Origin: PALSA-612 sp046729255
Lineage (GTDB): Bacteria > Actinomycetota > Thermoleophilia > Gaiellales > Gaiellaceae
Length of the DNA stretch: 55,324 nt
Reading direction: 5' to 3'
NCBI GenBank assembly: GCA_046729255.1
Contig: JBKPGF010000074.1
Coordinates: 1 to 55,324 of the forward strand
Shown here: one piece after another, positions 1 to 7,750 of the stretch
How positions within the stretch are numbered: position 1 is the stretch's first letter
Layout: every line of letters begins with the position of its first letter
Notes under the pieces: generated by a model
Told to the model about the DNA's origin: nothing
Seen by the model: the letters and a program-made list of their open reading frames with translations, nothing else
Database searches by the model: none
Made by a program: the position numbers and the translations under genes

Positions 1-441
1 GACGAAGTCCTCCCCGATCCTGGGGGTCATCACCATGCTTCCGGCGCTCAGTCCCACCCAGACCGTCTCGCTCAGCGATGGAAGCAGGTCCGCCAGCCCG
101 GACTGCCGCATCCAGTGGCACAGGTAGAGGGCATCGCCGCCCGCCACCAGCAGGACGTCCGTCTCCCGGACCCAGGGGACCCAGCGCTCTTCGTCGATGC
201 TCGGCAGCGCCGTGAGCTCGAGCACTCCCAGGGACTTCCACCCCAACGCGCACATGGGGCAGCGGGGTTCTCGTCCGCTGATGAAACTCCATGCCATATC
301 AGGACTGACCTGGGGGTGCCCGTACTGCGCGGTGGGGATGCAGAGGGCGCTGGAGTCGGCGATCGGTTTGCCGAGGAGTTCGACCAGCGCGTCGTGGATG
401 CTCGTGTTCTTGACGCCGGCGGAAGTGAGAAGAAGCTTCAA
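1..441 (-). CDS. Peptidase E-like (family S51) peptidase, 3' end cut by window
   Basis: The first 147 residues of a dipeptidase E-like protein; the gene runs off the left window edge in frame. It starts at TTG (439-441), preceded five bases upstream by a GGGAGG ribosome site. The N-terminus KLLLTSAGVKNTSIHDALVE and the segment LGKPIADSSALCIPTAQYG are typical of S51 peptidases and related class I glutamine-amidotransferase-like folds. Further on, a GGDALYL turn and the nucleophile elbow GLSAGS, with serine as nucleophile, are visible. Family members cleave Asp-X dipeptides or act on related small substrates in the cytoplasm; the substrate here is unknown. The C-terminal part with the catalytic His is outside the window. 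Confidence 0.8.
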   Translation of the reverse strand, partial: MKLLLTSAGVKNTSIHDALVELLGKPIADSSALCIPTAQYGHPQVSPDMAWSFISGREPRCPMCALGWKSLGVLELTALPSIDEERWVPWVRETDVLLVAGGDALYLCHWMRQSGLADLLPSLSETVWVGLSAGSMVMTPRIGEDFV

Positions 442-591
442 GATGCCTCCCGAGTCGATTTCAGCAGAGAAGACTCCGGCGGCCTCCGAAAATCATCGCG
501 GCGCAGCCCTGGCCGGAGCCTTCAGCCGATCTTCTCGGCGACTACAGAGCTGTCTTTATCCCCGACTGACTCTTGCGCAGACCACGGGGCT

Positions 592-1005
592 CTAGTCAGG
601 ACGCGGGATGTCGCTGAAGTGGTCTGGGTTCCACGTCGACTTGAACGGCTCGCTACCCGCGCCGACGATCAGCAGGGCCGTCCCTGAGGTCACGGCTTTG
701 GCGCTCCGTCGAACGGAGGGATCGGTGATCGCGAGGGCTGTGCCACGGTCGAGATGCGCTTGCTCGTCGTCGAGCTCGAAGACCGCTTCTCCTTCGAGGA
801 GCACATACAGCTCTTGTTGGCCGCTCATGCGTTCGTCGTGCTCGTCGACGAGCGTCTGATTCGCTCGGCCCGCGACAAAGAGGTTGACCCCGAACGTCTC
901 GATGCCGAGCGCGTGCTGAAGTGGATACCAGACGGGATCGTCCGCGTCGCCGTCGGAAACCGCCGGGACCGAGGTGAGCTCGTTCACCGTCCAACGCGCC
1001 ATCAC
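592..1005 (-). CDS. Cupin-domain protein
   Basis: 137 residues, the usual size of a single-domain cupin. The core runs from about residue 55 to 115: a charged turn (DEHDERMSGQQELYVLLEGEA) followed by a Gly/Pro-poor beta-barrel second half (LDRGTALAITDPSVRRS). The first metal motif G(X)5HXH(X)3-4E is only partly kept (a single His, then Glu in QELYVLLEG), so metal binding is doubtful. It lies 37 bases downstream of the truncated E1-beta stub on the same strand and may be read with that operon. A small-molecule binding or isomerase-type function is possible, but nothing in the sequence fixes it. Confidence 0.6.
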   Translation of the reverse strand: MMARWTVNELTSVPAVSDGDADDPVWYPLQHALGIETFGVNLFVAGRANQTLVDEHDERMSGQQELYVLLEGEAVFELDDEQAHLDRGTALAITDPSVRRSAKAVTSGTALLIVGAGSEPFKSTWNPDHFSDIPRPD

Positions 1006-1042
1006 ACCAGCTTAGGCCGTACTGGACCGCGCAGCCTCGGGG

Positions 1043-1318
1043 TCATTCCCGAACACTGGCCCCCAAGCGAGGGTTCTCTTCCACAACCACGGGGCGCAGC
1101 CCCGCCTGCGCGGCGCCGATGGCAATGCCGGTGATTGCGGCCTCTGAGATCGGCGTGTTGCGGATGCGCTCGGCCCCGAACTCGTCTGCGAGCCCAGCCG
1201 TCGCGCCCCAGGGACCGCCTTCCGCCACGTCCTCGCCGAGCACGAGCACCCGCTCATCCGCTCGCATCGCCTCGGCGAGCGCCGGCGTGATCGCGCGAAG
1301 GTACGTCGTCTGCGTCAT
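1043..1318 (-). pseudogene. Truncated 2-oxoacid dehydrogenase E1 beta subunit (N-terminal stub)
   Basis: The ATG at 1316-1318 overlaps the stop of the preceding E1-alpha gene (ATGA), as expected for an intact alpha/beta pair. The first 78 or so residues look like a normal E1 beta: LGEDVAEGGPWGATAGL, then RIRNTPISEAAITGIAIGAA, which contains the ThDP-activating Glu of the ISE motif. Homology stops abruptly after GLRPVV; about 13 unrelated residues follow and then a stop, giving 91 residues against 325 in the complete copy upstream. The 37 bases before the next gene contain no further E1-beta sequence. The rest was lost by deletion or rearrangement, unless this is an assembly join. It is unlikely to be functional. 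Confidence 0.75.
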
Positions 1319-2253
1319 GCGGCGTGGACGAGCCCGGCGGCCAGCTCCGGGGTCGGGAACGGGCTCTCGCGCGCGAAGGCGACGGCCGCCTCGACTTCCG
1401 TGCGATCCTCCAACTCGAACCCCTCGTGGCCGAGCCGCCGCTGGAGGCGGAGAATCGGGTCGAGCTCCTGCCACTCCTCGGCCGCGAGCGCCTTCCGGTA
1501 CTGCTGCGGGTCTCCCTCGTAGTGGCCCCGCAGCCGCTGCGTCAGGCACTCGAGCAGGAACGGCCCTCCCCCGCCGCGCGCATCCTCGAGGAATGCCGCG
1601 AACGCCTCCCCGACGGCGACGACGTCGTTTCCGTCCACCGTCTCGCGGGCAACCTCGTAGGGCGCCACGACGTCCGAGACCCGTTCGACGTTCGTGTGCG
1701 CCGAGGGTGGCGTGAACTCGGCGAAGCCGTTGTTCTCGCAGATGAGGATCACCGGCAGCTCCCAGAGCGTCGCGAGGTTGACCGACCCGACGAAGATGCC
1801 GCCCTGGACTGCGCCGTCGCCGAAGAAGACGACCGCCACCTGGTCGCCGCCCAGCAGCCGGCTCGCGAGCGCGCTTCCCAGTGCAAGGGGAACGTTGCCG
1901 CCGACGACGCCGGTCGCGCCGAGAAAGCCGCGCTCGACGTCGACGACGTGCATCGATCCGCCCATCCCTCGGCACACGCCGCCCTCACGGCCCATCAGCT
2001 CCGCCATCAGCGGTCCGAGCGGCACGCCCTTCGCGATGGCATGCCCATGGGCGCGGTGGTTCGAGTAGACAGGGTCGTCGTCGCGAAGCTGCCCGCACAC
2101 GCCGGCGGCGACGGCCTCCTGGCCGCCGCTGAGGTGCACAAGACCGTGCACCTCGTCCGCCCGCGTCAGTTGCCCAATCCGCTCCTCGAAGACGCGGATA
2201 CGCCACATGGAGCGGAGAAGCTCGAGGCGGACGTCACCGCCGAGCCGAGCCAC
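1315..2253 (-). CDS. ThDP-dependent 2-oxoacid (acetoin-type) dehydrogenase E1 alpha subunit
   Basis: 312 residues. E1 alpha forms a heterotetramer with E1 beta and decarboxylates a 2-oxoacid or acetoin on thiamine diphosphate, passing the acyl group to a lipoyl E2. The ThDP motif is present: FFGDGAVQGG near residue 145, with the paired Asn of CENNGF about 30 residues later. SNHRAHGHAIAKG and GGSMHVVD are typical active-site segments. The start is GTG, two bases after the stop of the complete E1-beta gene; AGGAG lies almost directly against it, so spacing is poor and translational coupling is likely. Its own downstream beta partner is truncated, so this alpha must pair with the upstream beta or be an orphan. 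No E2 or E3 gene lies in the window. Confidence 0.9.
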   Translation of the reverse strand: MARLGGDVRLELLRSMWRIRVFEERIGQLTRADEVHGLVHLSGGQEAVAAGVCGQLRDDDPVYSNHRAHGHAIAKGVPLGPLMAELMGREGGVCRGMGGSMHVVDVERGFLGATGVVGGNVPLALGSALASRLLGGDQVAVVFFGDGAVQGGIFVGSVNLATLWELPVILICENNGFAEFTPPSAHTNVERVSDVVAPYEVARETVDGNDVVAVGEAFAAFLEDARGGGGPFLLECLTQRLRGHYEGDPQQYRKALAAEEWQELDPILRLQRRLGHEGFELEDRTEVEAAVAFARESPFPTPELAAGLVHAA

Positions 2254-2255
2254 TC

Positions 2256-3233
2256 CTACGCGGCGACGGTTGCGTCCACTGCCTTCTGCGCTGCGGCGAC
2301 GATCTTCGTCTCGTCGGGCAGGAGGTACTGCTCCATCGGCTCCGAGTAGGGCATCGTCGCATCGAGCGCCGTCACGAGCTCGATCGGTGCCTTCAGCGAG
2401 GAGAACCCTTGGGATGCGACCTCGGCAGCGATGATCGCCGCCGCCGAGCCATGCCGCGTCGCCTGGTCGACGACGACGAGCCTGCCCGTCTTCTCCACGG
2501 ACTGGATGATCGTCGATGTGTCGAGCGGCGCCAGCGAGCGCGGATCGACGACCTCGGCTTCGACGCCCTCGTCGGCCAGCTGCTCTGCCGCGGCCAGCGC
2601 CTTCCCGACCGTCCAGCCGATCCCGACGATCGTGACATCCGCTCCCTCCCGCACGACCGCGGCCTCGCCGATCGGAACGAGATGCTCGCCCTCGGGGACG
2701 TCCCCGTGCTCGAGCGTCAGCAGGTAGTTGTGAAAGAGGATGACCGGGTTGTCGTCGCGGATCGCGGCGGTCATCAGGCCCTTTGCGTCCGCAGGAGTCG
2801 AGGGCACGACGACCTTGAGGCCCGGCACGCCCATGAACATCGAGTAGATCGTTCCCGTGTGCTGCCCGGCCCAGCCGGCCGTGAACCCGTATCCGGCCTG
2901 GAGCACGATCGGCACCTTCACCTGGCCTCCGGACATGCCGTAGAACCGAGGCGCCTCGTTCACGACCTGGTCCATCGCGACGAGCATGAACTCGGCCATG
3001 TACAGCTGGACGACCGGCCTGTAGCCGGCGAACGCGGCACCGACGGCCATGCCGATCTCGGCCGTCTCGGAGATCGGCGTCACGCGGACGCGGTCCGCGC
3101 CGAACGCCTTCACGAACGGGTCTTCGTCCGTGAGCGCGAGGTTCTGGCCGAAGTAGAGGACCGTGTCGTCGCGTGCCATCTCCTGGTGGACGGCCTCGCC
3201 GATCGCCTGGATGTACGGAAGCTCGCGTGCCAT
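2256..3233 (-). CDS. ThDP-dependent 2-oxoacid (acetoin-type) dehydrogenase E1 beta subunit
   Basis: 325 residues, full length for an E1 beta. The ATG at 3231-3233 is preceded by a strong AGGAGG site. The N-terminal pyrimidine-binding domain carries the activating Glu in TPISETAEIGMAVGAA. Segments VPIVLQAGYGFTAGWAGQHT and the C-terminal transketolase-C domain (ADVTIVGIGWTVGKALAAAE) are complete. It lies between the two E1-alpha genes and follows the first with a short gap, so it probably forms the enzyme with the 342-residue alpha (3248-4276). The substrate (pyruvate, acetoin or a branched-chain oxoacid) cannot be told from sequence alone. Confidence 0.92.
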   Translation of the reverse strand: MARELPYIQAIGEAVHQEMARDDTVLYFGQNLALTDEDPFVKAFGADRVRVTPISETAEIGMAVGAAFAGYRPVVQLYMAEFMLVAMDQVVNEAPRFYGMSGGQVKVPIVLQAGYGFTAGWAGQHTGTIYSMFMGVPGLKVVVPSTPADAKGLMTAAIRDDNPVILFHNYLLTLEHGDVPEGEHLVPIGEAAVVREGADVTIVGIGWTVGKALAAAEQLADEGVEAEVVDPRSLAPLDTSTIIQSVEKTGRLVVVDQATRHGSAAAIIAAEVASQGFSSLKAPIELVTALDATMPYSEPMEQYLLPDETKIVAAAQKAVDATVAA

Positions 3234-3247
3234 GTCTCTCGGTCCTC

Positions 3248-4276
3248 CTAGGCGTAGACGTGCTCGACGGCCTTCTCGGGCGCCGGGAGCGGGCTCTCGA
3301 GCCCGAACTCGACGGCCTCGTCCATCTCCTTGCGGGCAGCCTCCGCGATCTCGTCCGCCTCCTCCGCGGAGAGCGTCCCCTCCGTCACGAGCCGCGCCCG
3401 GAAGCGGGGCACGGGGTCGCCTCGCTGCGCGGCCTCGTACTCCTCGACGTTGCCGAAGATCGCGATTGCCTCGTGCTCGGGGTAGTGCAGTGGCACGCCC
3501 GGCGGCGCGATGATGTTGCCGTGGGCGCTCAGGCGGAAGACCATGGACTCCACGAGCGTCGGCCCATCCCCCGAGCGCGCACGCTCGACGGCTGCGCGCA
3601 TCGTCTCGTAGACGGCGACCGGGTCGCCGCCGTCCACCGTCTCGCCCGGCATGCTGTGGGCCTTCGCCTTGACCGCCAGCGGCTCCCCGGCCGCGGCGTT
3701 CGCGTCCTCCTGCTCGACCCTCGTGTACGCCTGGTAGTTGTTGTTCTCCATCACGAAGACCACCGGCAGCTTCCAGAGCGAGGCAATGTTGAGGGTCTCG
3801 TGGAACGCGCCCTGTTTCGAGGCGCCGTCGCCGAAGAACGAGAGCACCACCTGTCCTTTGCCGCGGATCTGGGCGGCCCACGCGGCGCCCGCCGCGTGCG
3901 GGATGCCCTGCCCGACGATGCCAGAAGTGCCGAGAAAGCCACGCTCGACGTCGATCAGGTGCATGGAGCCTCCATACCCCTGGCAGATCCCCGTCTCCTT
4001 GCCGTAGATCTCGGCCATCAGCGCCTTCGGGTCAGTGCCGAGCGCGATCGGGTAGCCGTGGCAGCGGTACGTCGCCGTCAGCTGATCGCCGTCTTGTAGC
4101 GCCGCCAGCGAGCCGACGATCGAGGCCTCTGCGCCGTCCGCGAGATGGGTATGGCCTCGGATGACGCCCGGATGCTCCTCGAACGTGCTTTTCACGCGCT
4201 CCTCGAACTCGCGGATGCGCACCATCTGGTTGAGCATCCACGTCAGCCGTTCCTTCGAGAGGCCGTTCTCAGACAC
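3248..4276 (-). CDS. ThDP-dependent 2-oxoacid (acetoin-type) dehydrogenase E1 alpha subunit, first copy
   Basis: 342 residues. The ThDP-binding stretch FFGDGASKQGAFHE and its partner VMENNNYQAY are intact, and YRCHGYPIALGTDP and GYGGSMHLIDVERGFLGTSG match the E1-alpha active-site face. The GTG start (4274-4276) is preceded by AAAGGAG at good spacing and overlaps the stop of the sugar-isomerase gene by eight bases. It differs clearly from the second alpha copy (1315-2253), so the pair is an old duplication rather than a recent one. It probably partners the beta subunit encoded directly downstream. Confidence 0.9.
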   Translation of the reverse strand: MSENGLSKERLTWMLNQMVRIREFEERVKSTFEEHPGVIRGHTHLADGAEASIVGSLAALQDGDQLTATYRCHGYPIALGTDPKALMAEIYGKETGICQGYGGSMHLIDVERGFLGTSGIVGQGIPHAAGAAWAAQIRGKGQVVLSFFGDGASKQGAFHETLNIASLWKLPVVFVMENNNYQAYTRVEQEDANAAAGEPLAVKAKAHSMPGETVDGGDPVAVYETMRAAVERARSGDGPTLVESMVFRLSAHGNIIAPPGVPLHYPEHEAIAIFGNVEEYEAAQRGDPVPRFRARLVTEGTLSAEEADEIAEAARKEMDEAVEFGLESPLPAPEKAVEHVYA

Positions 4277-5156
4277 CGACGCTCCTTTCTCGTGACAGGG
4301 CGAGCTGCGCGCTCGTCGTCTCGTATGCGCGGTCGAAGATCTGCTCGATCGGGAGGTTGCGAAGCTCTTCCGACAGCACCTCGACGCCCCATGGGCCGTC
4401 GTACCCGAGCTCGCGGAAGACGGCGACGTACTCGGCGATGGGGAACTCGCCCTCGCCTGGCAGCTGGCGGCGATTGATGACCTCGTCGAAGCGGTCCTCG
4501 GCGTACTCGTACGGGCCGTCGGAGAGCTCGACCCAGGAGATGAAGCGCGGCGGTATGCGGCGGAGATCGTCAGGCTCGAGCCGCATCTTCCCGAGGTGCC
4601 ACGTGTCGAATGCGAGACCGCCGTTCGACGCGTCCGCTCCCTCGACCACCTCCAACGCGGTCTCGACGTCGTTCACCTGGACGTCGTACGGCATGAACTC
4701 GTAGACGATCTTCGCGTCCGTGTAGCGCGCGGCGTCGGCGCAGAGCTCGGCGAAGCCCTCGACGATGCGCGGCACCTCGCACTCCGTGCCCATGATGTTC
4801 CCGGCCTTGATGTGGTGCGCCGGCAGCTCGGCAGCCGCCTCGAAGAGCAGCGCTCGCCTCTCGTCGGCGGCCTGCCGGCGCTCGTCGTCCGCCTCGAGGA
4901 ACCAGTCGCCGAGAAACTCGAGCTCGAGCTGGTCGAGCCCGTACTCGTCGAGGATCTGCCGCAACTCGCTGAGAGTCTGGGTCTCGAGGAGGTGCTCGAT
5001 GTCGGCGTGCCAGAGCCCGATCCCCCTGAACCCGACCCGCGCGGCCTGTTCGCACCGCTCGCGAAAGCTGAAGAGGCTCCACTCGCGCCCGAAGTGCACC
5101 TCGACCGGCCCCGACGTCGTCCAGTAGAGCCCGATGAGGTCGTCACTGCCGCTCAC
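4269..5156 (-). CDS. Sugar phosphate isomerase/epimerase (xylose isomerase-like TIM barrel)
   Basis: 295 residues, single AP-endonuclease-2-type TIM barrel. Visible strand ends include GFRGIGLWHADIEHL, the metal-ligand glutamate candidate YEFMPYD, LAFDTWHLGKM with an Asp/His pair, and GVEVLSEE near the C-terminus, all as in IolE/IolH-type isomerases. Members convert or epimerise sugars, inositols or hydroxypyruvate in the cytoplasm. It is the first gene of the E1 operon, so it may feed a 2-oxoacid or acetoin-like product to the dehydrogenase. It starts at GTG with no visible Shine-Dalgarno; a short-leader or leaderless message is possible. The exact substrate is not recognisable. Confidence 0.8.
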   Translation of the reverse strand: MSGSDDLIGLYWTTSGPVEVHFGREWSLFSFRERCEQAARVGFRGIGLWHADIEHLLETQTLSELRQILDEYGLDQLELEFLGDWFLEADDERRQAADERRALLFEAAAELPAHHIKAGNIMGTECEVPRIVEGFAELCADAARYTDAKIVYEFMPYDVQVNDVETALEVVEGADASNGGLAFDTWHLGKMRLEPDDLRRIPPRFISWVELSDGPYEYAEDRFDEVINRRQLPGEGEFPIAEYVAVFRELGYDGPWGVEVLSEELRNLPIEQIFDRAYETTSAQLALSRERSVGV

Positions 5157-5186
5157 TTACGGCGAAAACTAACGTGCGCGACGCGC

Positions 5187-5207
5187 GTTGCCAACAATTT
5201 TGGTAAC
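5187..5207. promoter_or_regulatory. Putative operator: 21-bp imperfect palindrome between divergent genes
   Basis: GTTGCCAA at 5187-5194 and TTGGTAAC at 5200-5207 form an inverted repeat with seven of eight matching bases around an AT-rich five-base centre. It is unusually AT-rich for this genome and sits in the only non-coding stretch between the isomerase/E1 operon (minus) and the GMC oxidoreductase (plus). A plus-strand promoter could use TTGGTA (5200-5205) and TACGAT (5222-5227) with a 16-base spacer, so a protein bound here would cover the -35 region. No regulator gene is adjacent, so the cognate factor is unknown. Confidence 0.4.
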
Positions 5208-5258
5208 GATCGCGACACAATTACGATGCGCCGGTACGCGAGACGGGAGGGACGCGAA

Positions 5259-6833
5259 GTGGCCGACTACGTGATCGTGGGTGCAGGGTCTGCGGGCTGC
5301 GTGCTCGCTGGGCGTCTGAGCGAGGATCCCGGCACGAGCGTCCTACTGCTCGAGGCCGGCCCACCCGACACGGCCGCCGAGCTCCACGTCCCGGCTATGT
5401 TCCCGCTCGCCTTCAAGTCGAGCCTCGACTGGGACCTCTACGGCGAAGAGGAGCCCGGCCTCGGCGGTCGCCGGCTGTACTTCCCGCGCGGCCGCGTGAT
5501 CGGCGGCTCGAGCTCGATCAACGCCATGATCTACCTCCGCGGAAACCGTGCCGACTTCGACGAGTGGGCAGCGAACGGCGCAGAGGGCTGGTCGTACGAC
5601 GAGGTGCTCCCGTACTTCAAGCGCTCGGAGGACAACGAGCGCGGCGAGAGCGAGTTTCACGGTGTTGGCGGTCCCCTCGCCGTGTCCAACAGCCGTTCGA
5701 TGACGCCGTTCATCGAGGCGCAGCTCGAGGCGGCGGTCTCGGCGGGCTACGAGCACATCGAGGACCTGAACGTCGATCGCCCCGAAGGCGTCTCGCGCTT
5801 CCAGCTCACGCAGCGAGACGGAATGCGCTGCAGCGCCGCGGACGCCTTCCTCCACCCGGCGGCGGATCGGCCGAACCTCGAGGTGAGGTCAGGCGTCTTC
5901 GTCGAGCGGATCGTCTTCGAGGGCGACCGCGCGGTGGGCGTGGAGCTCGTCCAGAACGGCGAACGTGAGACGGTCTGCGCCGAGCGCGAGGTGATCATCT
6001 CCGCGGGCACGTACCAGTCACCGGTGCTGCTCATGCTCTCAGGGATCGGCCCGGCGGCCGACCTCGGTATCTTCGGGATTCCCGTGCGGCAGGACCTGCC
6101 GGTCGGAGAAAACCTCCAGGACCACTGCATGGTCAACGTCAACTACCTCACCGACCAGCAGGGGCTATTCGGGATCTTCACGCCCGAGAACTTCGAGCTC
6201 CTGCATGCCGAGGGCCGCGGGCCGCTCACCTCGAACTATCCCGAGGCCGGCGGCTTCTTCAAGACCCGCTCGGACTTGCCGGCGCCGGACGTCGAGTTTC
6301 ACTTCGCTGCCGCGCCCTTCTTCGACGAAGGCCTGCGGCCGCCGCCCGACAACGGCTACGCCTTCGGGCCGGTGATCATCAAGCCGACGTCGCGCGGCAA
6401 GGTCGGCCTGCGCACGCCGATGGCTGACTCGAAGCCGACGGTGGTCTGCAACTTCCTGACGACGGAAGAGGATCGCGCGAGCATGCTCGAGGGGGTGCGA
6501 ATCGCGCTCGAGATCGCTTCGCAGCCCTCGCTCAGGGCACTCGAGCGCGAGCCGCTCAGCGTTCCCGCGTCTGACTCGGAGGACGACATCTGGGACTGGG
6601 TGCGCCGCGCGAGCCAGACCGTGTACCACCCGACGTCAACCTGCGCGATGGGCGCCGTGGTCGACTCGGAGCTGCGCGTCTACGGCGTCGAGGGGCTGCG
6701 CGTCGTCGACGCGTCGGTCATGCCGACGATTACGCGCGCGAACACGAACGCGGCGACGGTCATGATCGCCGAGAAGGGCGCGGATCTCATCGCCGGCAAG
6801 ACGCCGCTCCCGGCGGAAGCGGTCACCGCCTAG
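5259..6833 (+). CDS. GMC family FAD-dependent oxidoreductase (choline/alcohol dehydrogenase-like)
   Basis: 524 residues. GTG at 5259 is preferred because GGGAGG lies eight bases upstream and the protein then begins with the FAD motif DYVIVGAGSAGCVLAGRL. An in-frame ATG at 5226 lacks a ribosome site. PRGRVIGGSSSINAMIYLRG is the second GMC signature, and SAGTYQSPVLLMLSGIGPA matches PROSITE GMC signature 2. The catalytic His is in YHPTSTCAMG near residue 457, and the second active-site residue is the Asn of ANTNAAT near 497. Family members oxidise an alcohol to an aldehyde and reduce FAD; the acceptor and substrate are unknown. It ends four bases inside the convergent pseudogene. Confidence 0.92.
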   Translation: MADYVIVGAGSAGCVLAGRLSEDPGTSVLLLEAGPPDTAAELHVPAMFPLAFKSSLDWDLYGEEEPGLGGRRLYFPRGRVIGGSSSINAMIYLRGNRADFDEWAANGAEGWSYDEVLPYFKRSEDNERGESEFHGVGGPLAVSNSRSMTPFIEAQLEAAVSAGYEHIEDLNVDRPEGVSRFQLTQRDGMRCSAADAFLHPAADRPNLEVRSGVFVERIVFEGDRAVGVELVQNGERETVCAEREVIISAGTYQSPVLLMLSGIGPAADLGIFGIPVRQDLPVGENLQDHCMVNVNYLTDQQGLFGIFTPENFELLHAEGRGPLTSNYPEAGGFFKTRSDLPAPDVEFHFAAAPFFDEGLRPPPDNGYAFGPVIIKPTSRGKVGLRTPMADSKPTVVCNFLTTEEDRASMLEGVRIALEIASQPSLRALEREPLSVPASDSEDDIWDWVRRASQTVYHPTSTCAMGAVVDSELRVYGVEGLRVVDASVMPTITRANTNAATVMIAEKGADLIAGKTPLPAEAVTA

Positions 6834-7204
6834 ACGGGCTCGTAGCGCAGGAGCGTGACGCCCGAGTTCGTAGGTGGTCGAATCGAGCAGGCGCATCCGG
6901 ATCGTCTTGCCCTGATAGGGCCGCGTCCCCTCGCCCCAGACCGTGGGATGAAGCCAGAAGCGCCGCTCAGCGTCCGCGAGGCGACGAATTTCTGCACCGG
7001 ATTGATCAGGTCTGCCCAGGGACCCGTCTCCTGCGTCCAGTAGGCAGCGAGACCCTCGTACGTCTTCCGGCCCAGCACCATGCCGGCGGCGCCGACGAAC
7101 CGGTCGCGCGCCGCCTGATTATGGCCGCCCTCCGAGACGTACCAGTCCGCGACGTCCGTCACGCCGTCGACGGTCATCGTCGTCGAATTGATGAGCCTGC
7201 CCAT
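6830..7204 (-). pseudogene. Decayed dihydrofolate-reductase-family protein (RibD C-terminal-like)
   Basis: The start is sound: ATG at 7202-7204 with GGAGG upstream, and MGRLINSTTMTVDGVTDVAD and MVLGRKTYEGLAAYW are classic for this family. After KFVASRTLSG (near 6966) the frame becomes nonsense, while another minus frame continues with RFWLHPTVWGEGTRPYQGKT and MRLLDSTTYE. Roughly 50 family residues are missing at the junction (6958-6966). A second frame change near 6861-6870 puts the original frame back in register for SGVTLLRYEPV, the expected C-terminus. So one deletion plus one single-base shift leave an open frame of 124 residues that cannot fold like an intact enzyme. Confidence 0.75.
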
Positions 7205-7241
7205 TCGTCCTCCATAGGATGCCGTCTACCCTGAGGCAGTG

Positions 7242-7745
7242 ATGACCGAGCCGACTACAACGCTCGACGAGCGATTCAGCGACCCGCATGCGGTTGCCAT
7301 CAGCTGGGAGGAGACCCGCGGCGTGCTCGAAGAGGCAGAGCTGTTCTGGATCGCGACGACGCGAGCCGACGGTCGACCGCATGTCACGCCCCTGGTCGCC
7401 GTCTGGATCGACGATGCGATCCACTTCACGACCGGCCCCACCGAGCAGAAAGCAATCAACCTGCAGACGAACCCGCACGTGGTCTTGACGACAGGCTGCA
7501 ACGAGTGGGACAGCGGTCTCGACGTCGTCGTCGAGGGCGAGGCCGTCCAGGTCACCGACGACGACACGCTCGAGCGTCTCGCCCAGGCGTGGACGACGAA
7601 ATGGGACGGACGCTGGCAGTACCAGGCCCACGACGGTGCCTTCCACCATCCGGACGGAGGGGAAGCGCTCGTGTTCTCGGTCGTGCCGGCCAAGGTGCTC
7701 GCGTTCAGCAAGGGCACCTTCGGCCAGACGCGCCACCGGTTCTGA
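7242..7745 (+). CDS. Pyridoxamine 5'-phosphate oxidase family (PPOX) flavin protein
   Basis: 167 residues. A split-barrel FMN/F420-binding protein: FWIATTRADGRPHVTPLVAVWIDD is followed by IHFTTGPTEQKAINLQTN, the typical strand order around the flavin phosphate. The C-terminal half has VVVEGEAVQVTDDD and VFSVVPAKVLAFSKGTFGQT. ATG at 7242 is preferred to the adjacent GTG at 7239 because GAGG at 7233-7236 is then better spaced. In actinobacteria such proteins often use F420 or bind haem; which applies here is not decidable. It ends five bases from the convergent membrane-protein gene. Confidence 0.8.
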   Translation: MTEPTTTLDERFSDPHAVAISWEETRGVLEEAELFWIATTRADGRPHVTPLVAVWIDDAIHFTTGPTEQKAINLQTNPHVVLTTGCNEWDSGLDVVVEGEAVQVTDDDTLERLAQAWTTKWDGRWQYQAHDGAFHHPDGGEALVFSVVPAKVLAFSKGTFGQTRHRF

Positions 7746-7750
7746 CGCGG

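Noticed and set aside
115..687. Plus-strand ORFs over the left edge
   Set aside because: They oppose the S51 peptidase, which starts at TTG with a good ribosome site and has conserved motifs.
3234..3881. N-terminal extension of the E1-beta frame
   Set aside because: Low-complexity shadow of the E1-alpha gene; the ATG at 3233 has AGGAGG upstream and begins with the family sequence.
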